Source of the DNA: Pleurotus djamor
Lineage: Eukaryota; Basidiomycota; Agaricomycetes; Agaricales; Pleurotaceae
Reading direction: 5' to 3'
NCBI GenBank assembly: GCA_029747585.1
Contig: JAPEVF010000407.1
Coordinates: 1-40,249 of the forward strand
Length of the DNA stretch: 40,249 nt
The notes under the pieces were generated by a model, which saw nothing but the letters and a program-made list of their open reading frames with translations, was not told the origin of the DNA and did not search any database. How positions within the stretch are numbered: the stretch's first letter is position 1; each line of letters opens with the position of its first letter. The translations under genes and the position numbers were made by a program. Shown in pieces: positions 34,626-40,249 of the stretch.

Positions 34626-36718
34626 ATGCAAGCACCGTCGTCTCCCCTTTCTCTGGTCGTGCTGTGCTCCTTGTCTAGTGTCCTTGCCCTTACTGTATGG
34701 TCGTTCTATGGTAGAAGAAAACAACGACTTCCGCCAGGTCCACGTCCTCTGCCCTTAGTGGGGAATATTGCGCAATTATCGCAGAAAGTCTGGTATTCCA
34801 TGACACGATGGAAAAAAGATCATGGTCAGTAACTCGTCTTTTCAGCATTTGCTTGGGTGCTTATCCTATTCTAGGTTCCCTAGTTTACCTTGACGTATTG
34901 GGCCAACCCATTCTTGTGCTTGGGACACACGCTGTCGCCAACGACCTACTCGATCGACGAGCATCAACTTATTCCGACCGTCCTCGAAACATCGTCGTTG
35001 GTGAACTGATGACGAAGGGCCTTGTCTCTGCCTTGACGAACCATAATGAATCTTGGCGGCGTATGAGAAGGGCGACAACCGAGTAAGTCGCTGTTCATGG
35101 TCATGTCATTTCCACGTCCAAACCTTTTCCACAGAGCGGTCGGTCCTCAAACTCACAAAACCTACTTTCCCCGTCAAGAACTCGAGGTCTCCATCCTCAT
35201 CTCTACTTTACTTTCTTCAACCCACCACTACGTGGACAATCTGAAGCGCCATAATACTTCCTTCCTACTCTCCATCGTCTATGGTGTCTCGCCAACGCTT
35301 GACCAAAACAACTCCCTGATCTCGTGGGCTGATCAACTGGGGGAGAGCTTGGCCCAAGCTTCCTTGCCTGGTGCCTATCTCGTCGAATTCCTGCCCTGGA
35401 TGATGTACCTCCCACGTTGGATGTAGGCAACATTATATCTGCACCATTGCCTTCGCACGACTGAGCATTGACATTAGGTGTCCCTGGAGACGCAACGCAG
35501 AAGCCTGGTATGATGAGACCCATGCCAAACTCTCAGCAATGTACTCTGATACACGCAGACGCCTGGTGAGTCGGGTCTTTCCATATACTTCGAATGCGCG
35601 CTGAAGTAGTATTTGATCAGGAAGCGGGCGTTCAAGGCGACTGCATCGTCTCCAAGCTCATCGAAGAAAACATCAACGGTCGACTTACAGACAAAGAAGC
35701 TGTTTGGTCGGCGGGTACAATCCTGTACGTCATCGCTCTAAATTAACCACCTTTCAATTAAACTTTCGAAAACTAACATCATTCTAACTTCAGTATCGCT
35801 GGCTCTGAATCAGTATGCCTACTCTTCTCCCTTTCCCTCTTCGCGTGTATTGATAACTGCTCAGACGCCTGGACAAATGCTGTGGTTCCTCCTTGCCATT
35901 CTTCTCTCGCCGTCTGTCCAGAAACGAGCCCACGAAGAGCTGGATCGTGTGGTAGGCCACCGCCGAATGCCGTGTTTCTCGGACTTCGAAGACCTGCATT
36001 ACATCCGCGCCATTGTCAAAGAGGTTCTACGCTGGAGACCCGTTGGTCCGATGGCGGTCCCCCACAGCTTGGAGAAAGACGACATTTATGAAGGATATGA
36101 CCTGCCCAAAGGATCAATCTGTATAGCTAACGTTTGGTGCGTCTGCCCACTTACCTTGAGCTCTCCCTAATATAAACCTACCCGCCGTCACACAGGGGCC
36201 TTAATCTGGATCCTGATGTTTACGGTGGCGACGCGCACCTTTTCAAGCCCGAGCGTTACCTAGACCGAGATGGCGAAGTTGTCAAGGCCCATCCCCAGAC
36301 TGTGGATACCAAGGAAGAAGGTCATGTTACATATGGGTTCGGGCGAAGGTCCGCCGACTGAAACTAACCCTACGCCTTACCTCTTCTTACCCCCAATCAC
36401 AGAATCTGTGTTGGCCGCTACGTTGCCAATAATAGTCTTTTCATCCAAATCGCTTCCATTCTATGGGCGTTTGATGTCCTTCCCGCTGTGAAGAAGATTG
36501 GGGATGACGTAGTTGAGCTCCTCCCGGATGCCGATGCCAGCGTTGCCAGAGGACTGACCGTGTATGTCTTCTTTCATCCGGTTTACAACCTGTCCGAGTT
36601 TTGACCTTCGAGTACCCTTAGATATCCTGAGCCGTTCGAGTGCAAGTTTGTACCTCGGTTCGGCGATGTGCATCACATCGTCGAAACTACGCGAGAGGCA
36701 CGCAACTCCTCGCTGTAG
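34626..36718 (+). CDS. Cytochrome P450 monooxygenase, tandem copy 1
   Basis: Ten exons: 34626-34824, 34875-35082, 35135-35422, 35478-35565, 35621-35724, 35794-35812, 35865-36136, 36196-36348, 36403-36561, 36622-36718 (1587 nt, 528 aa). A membrane-anchor helix at about residues 8-27 is followed by the Pro-rich hinge LPPGP (35-39), as in microsomal P450s of the endoplasmic reticulum. The I-helix has AGSEST (298-303), the K-helix has Glu355-Val-Leu-Arg358 (ExxR), FKPERY follows, and the heme loop is FGRRICVG with Cys446 as the iron ligand, formed across an intron. It inserts one oxygen atom into a small molecule, with electrons from P450 reductase. It resembles the basidiomycete P450s often named O-methylsterigmatocystin-oxidoreductase-like, but the substrate is unknown. 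The intron 8 donor is GTCCGC, weaker than in copy 2. Confidence 0.92.
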
Positions 36719-36866
36719 GTTACCTTCGCTTCTAGACTTGAACTTCGAAGACGATGAGAAGCCGATCACTCTCATTTTCACCTTATTACTTGCCACCTTC
36801 TATTCTGAAGAGCACCCGTCCTGTCCATGGCTTCATTTCCGGTCCATGATGAGTTTGTCTGATACC

Positions 36867-36872
36867 TATAAG
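36867..36872 (+). promoter_or_regulatory. TATA-like element of P450-2
   Basis: TATAAG lies about 55 nt upstream of the ATG at 36925, in the 206-bp gap between the two P450 genes. Copy 2 therefore has its own promoter. Confidence 0.4.
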
Positions 36873-36924
36873 TACTTCATCGGTCTTCAATACCCTATCT
36901 TTGAACCGATTATACGTCACTACC

Positions 36925-39062
36925 ATGAATTTGCCTTCATCGCCCCTCCTCATGCTCTTTGTGTGCCTCTTGTCTATCCTCATCGTGCTCACTCTACGAT
37001 CGTCCAACGTCTGGAGAAAGCGTAGGCTTCCTCCAGGTCCACTTCCTCTGCCCTTGATAGGGAACATTGACCAGTTATCTCAGAAAATTTGGTATGCGAT
37101 GTTGCAATGGCGAAAAGATCACGGTCAGTACCTTGACGTTTGCTTCATTATAGGACTCAATTTCATGCTTTGACCATTCTTTCACGATACTAGGTGACCT
37201 CGTTTACCTCAGTGTCTTAGGTCAACCGATCATTGCGCTTGGGACGCACGCTGTGGCCAATGAAATACTTGACCGTCGAGCTTCAATATATTCTGATCGC
37301 CCGAGAAATATTGTTGTCGGTCAACTGATGACAAGGGGGTATATCTCTGCTCTAACAAACCACAATGACTCTTGGCGGCGCATGCGAAGGGCAATATACG
37401 AGTAAGTGTTCCTGCTTCTCGAGTGTACTCCATCCCTTTCCCCACCTCTTTCATCAGAGCGGTTAGTCCTCAAACCTGCAAGAATTATTTCCCCCCTCAA
37501 GAGCATGAGGTTTCCATCCTTGTGTCTACTCTACTCGATCCAACGCATCATTACGTAGAACTTTTGAAGCGATATAATTCTTCGTTCTTGCTGTCCATTA
37601 TATATGGTGTTCCCCCAACACTTGATGCAAGCGACCCGGTAATTCTGTGGGCCGATCAAGTGGGAGAAAGCTTGGCGCAAGCTTCGCGACCTGGTGCCCA
37701 TCTCGTCGAGTTCATGCCTTGGATGATGCACCTCCCGCGATGGCTGTAGGCGATTTCCGTCCTTCATCTAGTCGACTCTTCCTTTCTCACACCCAACCCC
37801 ACTCAAGGTGCCCCTGGCGGCGAAAAGCAGAAAGGTGGTATGATGAGACTTATCTTAGATTGTCAGACATGTACTCAGACGTTGGCCTTCGCCTGGTAAG
37901 TCATGTTCACTTCTTAGCGCTGGATTCGACTGACATTGCTCAGGGCGCGGGCCTTCAAGATGACTGTATTGTTTTGAGGCTCATGGAAGAGAATGTAAAT
38001 GGTCGCCTTATTAATGAAGAAGCCATTTGGTCAGCAGGTGCAATCTAGTAAGTCGCTGCCCTAACCTTATTGACCTTTCCATTGGAGAACCAAATAAACC
38101 CACTCTACTTAGTATCGGCGGCTCAGAAACAGTCCGTCTTCTTGCGTTCCTATCCGACTTTGCACAATGCGTAGAGAGGCGTCTAACTATTCACCCTTCT
38201 TCAGACACTTGGCGTCATGATGTGGTTCCTTTTAGCCGTCCTCCTCTCTCCATCGGTCCAGAAGCGAGCACACGAGGAACTCGACCATGTCGTGGGCCGT
38301 CAGCGGATGCCCTGTTTTGCAGACTTCGATAACCTCCATTATATACGCGCCATTGTCAGAGAAGTTCTGCGCTGGCGACCCGTCAGTCCGGTCGCCATCC
38401 CTCATCGTCTAGAGAAGGACGACGTTTATGAAGGATATGATCTACCCCAAGGATCAATCTGTATCGCTAACGTTTGGTACGCACGGCCGTCATAACTCTG
38501 AGCTCTTCCTAATAAGAACTCTTATGTCTGCGCAGGGGTCTCAATCTTGATCCTGAAGTCTACGGCGACGACGCACATCTTTTCAAGCCCGAGCGTTTCT
38601 TCGATCAAAACGGCCAACTTGTCAAAGCTTACCCTCAAACCGTGGATACAAAGGGAGAAGGTCATGTTACGTACGGGTTCGGGCGAAGGTAGGCCGATTA
38701 AAACTACAATTCATCGTCTCTTCTCTCTTCTTATCTCCAATCACAGGCTTTGTCCTGGTCGCTACGTCGCCAATAATAGTCTCTTCATCCAAATCGCTTC
38801 CATTCTATGGGCGTTTGATGTCCTTCCAGCTGTGAAGAAGATTGGGGATGAAGTAGTCGAGCTCCTCCCGGATGCCGATGCCAGCGTAGCCAGAGGGCTT
38901 ACCGTGTAAGTCTTCCTTCATCAAGATTCCAACCTTTCCCGGTCCTGATATTTGGGTATCCTCAGCCATCCGGAACCGTTCGAGTGTAAGTTTGTGCCTC
39001 GGTTCAGTGATGTGCCTTATGTCGTCGAAACTACGCGAGAGGCGCGCAACTCCTCAATATAG
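36925..39062 (+). CDS. Cytochrome P450 monooxygenase, tandem copy 2
   Basis: Ten exons with exactly the same lengths as copy 1: 36925-37123, 37194-37401, 37458-37745, 37808-37895, 37944-38047, 38113-38131, 38205-38476, 38536-38688, 38747-38905, 38966-39062 (1587 nt, 528 aa). It has an N-terminal anchor (LLMLFVCLLSILIVLTL), RLPPGP, an I-helix GGSETT, a K-helix REVLR, FKPERF, and the heme loop FGRRLCPG with Cys446. All P450 hallmarks are present, so it should be active. The I-helix begins YIGGSETT where copy 1 has LIAGSEST, and the heme loop has LCPG against ICVG, which may alter substrate or redox behaviour. Exon 9 and the start of the 3'UTR are far more alike between copies than the 5' exons. 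Confidence 0.92.
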
Positions 39063-39167
39063 ATTACCTTCGCTTCTAGACTTGCAGCCAGTGGGCGACA
39101 TACCATATACTGTGAAATGATTGGAGTGATTGATACAACTGTGTACATACATGAATGGCGTCTCCAC

Positions 39168-39190
39168 CATATAACCAGCATATAACCAAC
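39168..39190. repeat. Short direct repeat in the P450-2/BTB 3' gap
   Basis: CATATAACCA occurs twice, 12 nt apart, in the 142-bp convergent gap between P450-2 and the BTB gene. This is probably 3'UTR sequence. Confidence 0.5.
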
Positions 39191-39204
39191 TGTTGAACCG
39201 AGAA

Positions 39205-40234
39205 TTATAGGTACGAACTGAAAGGCTTCAGTTTGCTAACCTTCCAAACAACCTCCTTGTGCCAATCCGTAACCCATCGCGGACAACTCATACACCGTAG
39301 CCCGATCACTTCCTTCGTCTGATGGAAGATGTCATCAACACGCCCGCCCACCAGGTTCTCGGGCTTCCCAGCGAAGCGATACGCCACCTTAGCGTAGAGT
39401 TCCGTCCAGACCTCGCAGGGTGAATCCATTGCCTTGACTCCTGGCTTGTCTTTCAGACCTTCCCAGTGCCAACGCGTGGGTTCTTGGTATGTGTAGACGG
39501 AGCCGAGGAGGTCCAAGTAGGAGCGATGGTAGCGAACCTATACGACCGTGGCTCTCAGCAGGTGCAACGGATGGTAAGAGGCAGCGAAGACGTACCCACG
39601 CGTTGAATACGTTGGGTTTTAAGGTAGATTGGATGTCTTTGATGGGGAGTCCGATGGTTTGTGGTGCAGCTTCGTCGATGATCGTCGTATATTTATACGT
39701 TGAGCCTATATGGAGTACCCGTAATGGGTGCTGCGTAATGAATTCCCTGCAAAAAGGATGGAGAAAGCCAACCGTCAGCAAGCTCGGCGTGTTCAAAGGG
39801 CAACGCCACGCACCTCAATCTTGATTTACAGCTCTCCGACGCCGCGTAGACTTTGTACTTTTCCACCGCAACCGTGAGCCCCGATAACACATTGAACGCC
39901 ACACTACTCAAGTCGGGTTGAGGTTGGTTATACGTGAATTGAAACAACAGTTCGAGCACCGAAGATGGTTCGGCCAGCGCAATTGCTAATGGGTTGAGCG
40001 GCGTCCCTCGCTCGTGTGTATTTGTGTCGTCATCCTTCAAAGGAGGCGAGTACGCCGATAGGATATTTGAGTGCATTTCGAGGTTCTTCCTGTGGATCTT
40101 GAAGTTGACCAGGTCCGAAGACCGACAGGTCACACCAGCATCGGCGCTGTTGACTACAGAGGGTGAGCATTACTGGTCTAGGCCGGTAGGGTGGTTTATT
40201 CAACTTACTCACAGCGAGCAGAAGTTTTGTCCAT
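39205..40234 (-). CDS. BTB/POZ-domain protein
   Basis: Minus strand, four exons: 40234-40213, 40153-39814, 39746-39596, 39537-39205 (846 nt, 281 aa). After a short start (MDKTSARF) the BTB core reads FNSADAGVTCRSSDLVNFKIHRKNL, then a Pro/Ala segment, LLFQFTYNQPQPDL and VLSGLTVAVEKYKVYAASESCKS. This is the pattern of the large family of short basidiomycete BTB proteins. BTB domains dimerise and often bind Cullin-3 or transcription partners; none is visible here. The C-terminal part (DLLGSVYTY to the end) is the usual family-specific region, with CMSCPRWV near the end. The window edge is 15 nt beyond the chosen ATG, so a longer 5' end is possible. Confidence 0.78.
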
Positions 40235-40249
40235 CAGCTTCAAGACAGG

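Overview
This window is nuclear DNA from a filamentous basidiomycete, most likely an Agaricomycete. The genes are broken by many short (about 45-75 nt) GT-AG introns, and the protein families (HET domain, short BTB/POZ, tandem P450s, polysaccharide lyase 8, DUF3455 secreted protein, short-chain dehydrogenase, DHA2-type transporter) are typical of mushroom-forming fungi. Because of the introns, most real genes appear only as short ORF fragments. I rebuilt exon chains by hand from splice signals, reading-phase arithmetic and family motifs. Eleven of the twelve models close in frame as read, although one of them (the first 'DYWR' copy) carries an in-frame stop codon. The HET gene closes only if one surplus base is assumed. 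No transcript data were available.

Left third (1-13.6 kb): no gene that I can support. It holds simple pentanucleotide repeats, a hairpin and a purine-rich stretch, then about 9.5 kb of stop-dense DNA, then a pyrimidine-rich stretch with intron-like signals that may be gene relics.

Middle (13.6-24.7 kb): a dispersed tandem family of three related genes of unknown function, called here the 'DYWR' family. They share intron positions and motifs (PPGTDYWR near the start, KQLPxSxSGxxNGD in the middle, DCxF at the end). Copy 1 has an in-frame TAG where copies 2 and 3 have Trp, so it is probably a pseudogene. Between the copies lie a secreted DUF3455 protein and a 14-helix major facilitator (minus strand) with striking palindromes upstream.

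Right (25.9-40.2 kb): a SET-domain protein (+), then on the minus strand a HET-domain protein with a one-base homopolymer frameshift, an SDR oxidoreductase and a secreted polysaccharide lyase family 8 enzyme with 11 exons and a probable GC-AG intron. Two tandem cytochrome P450 genes (+) with identical ten-exon structure follow, and a BTB/POZ protein (-) sits at the edge.

The two P450s, SDR and MFS transporter lie within about 19 kb and could serve a small-molecule pathway, but no backbone synthase is present, so a biosynthetic cluster is only a possibility. PL8 and the DUF3455 protein carry signal peptides and should act outside the cell. The best candidate for undescribed biology is the three-copy 'DYWR' family, whose fold and role I do not recognise.
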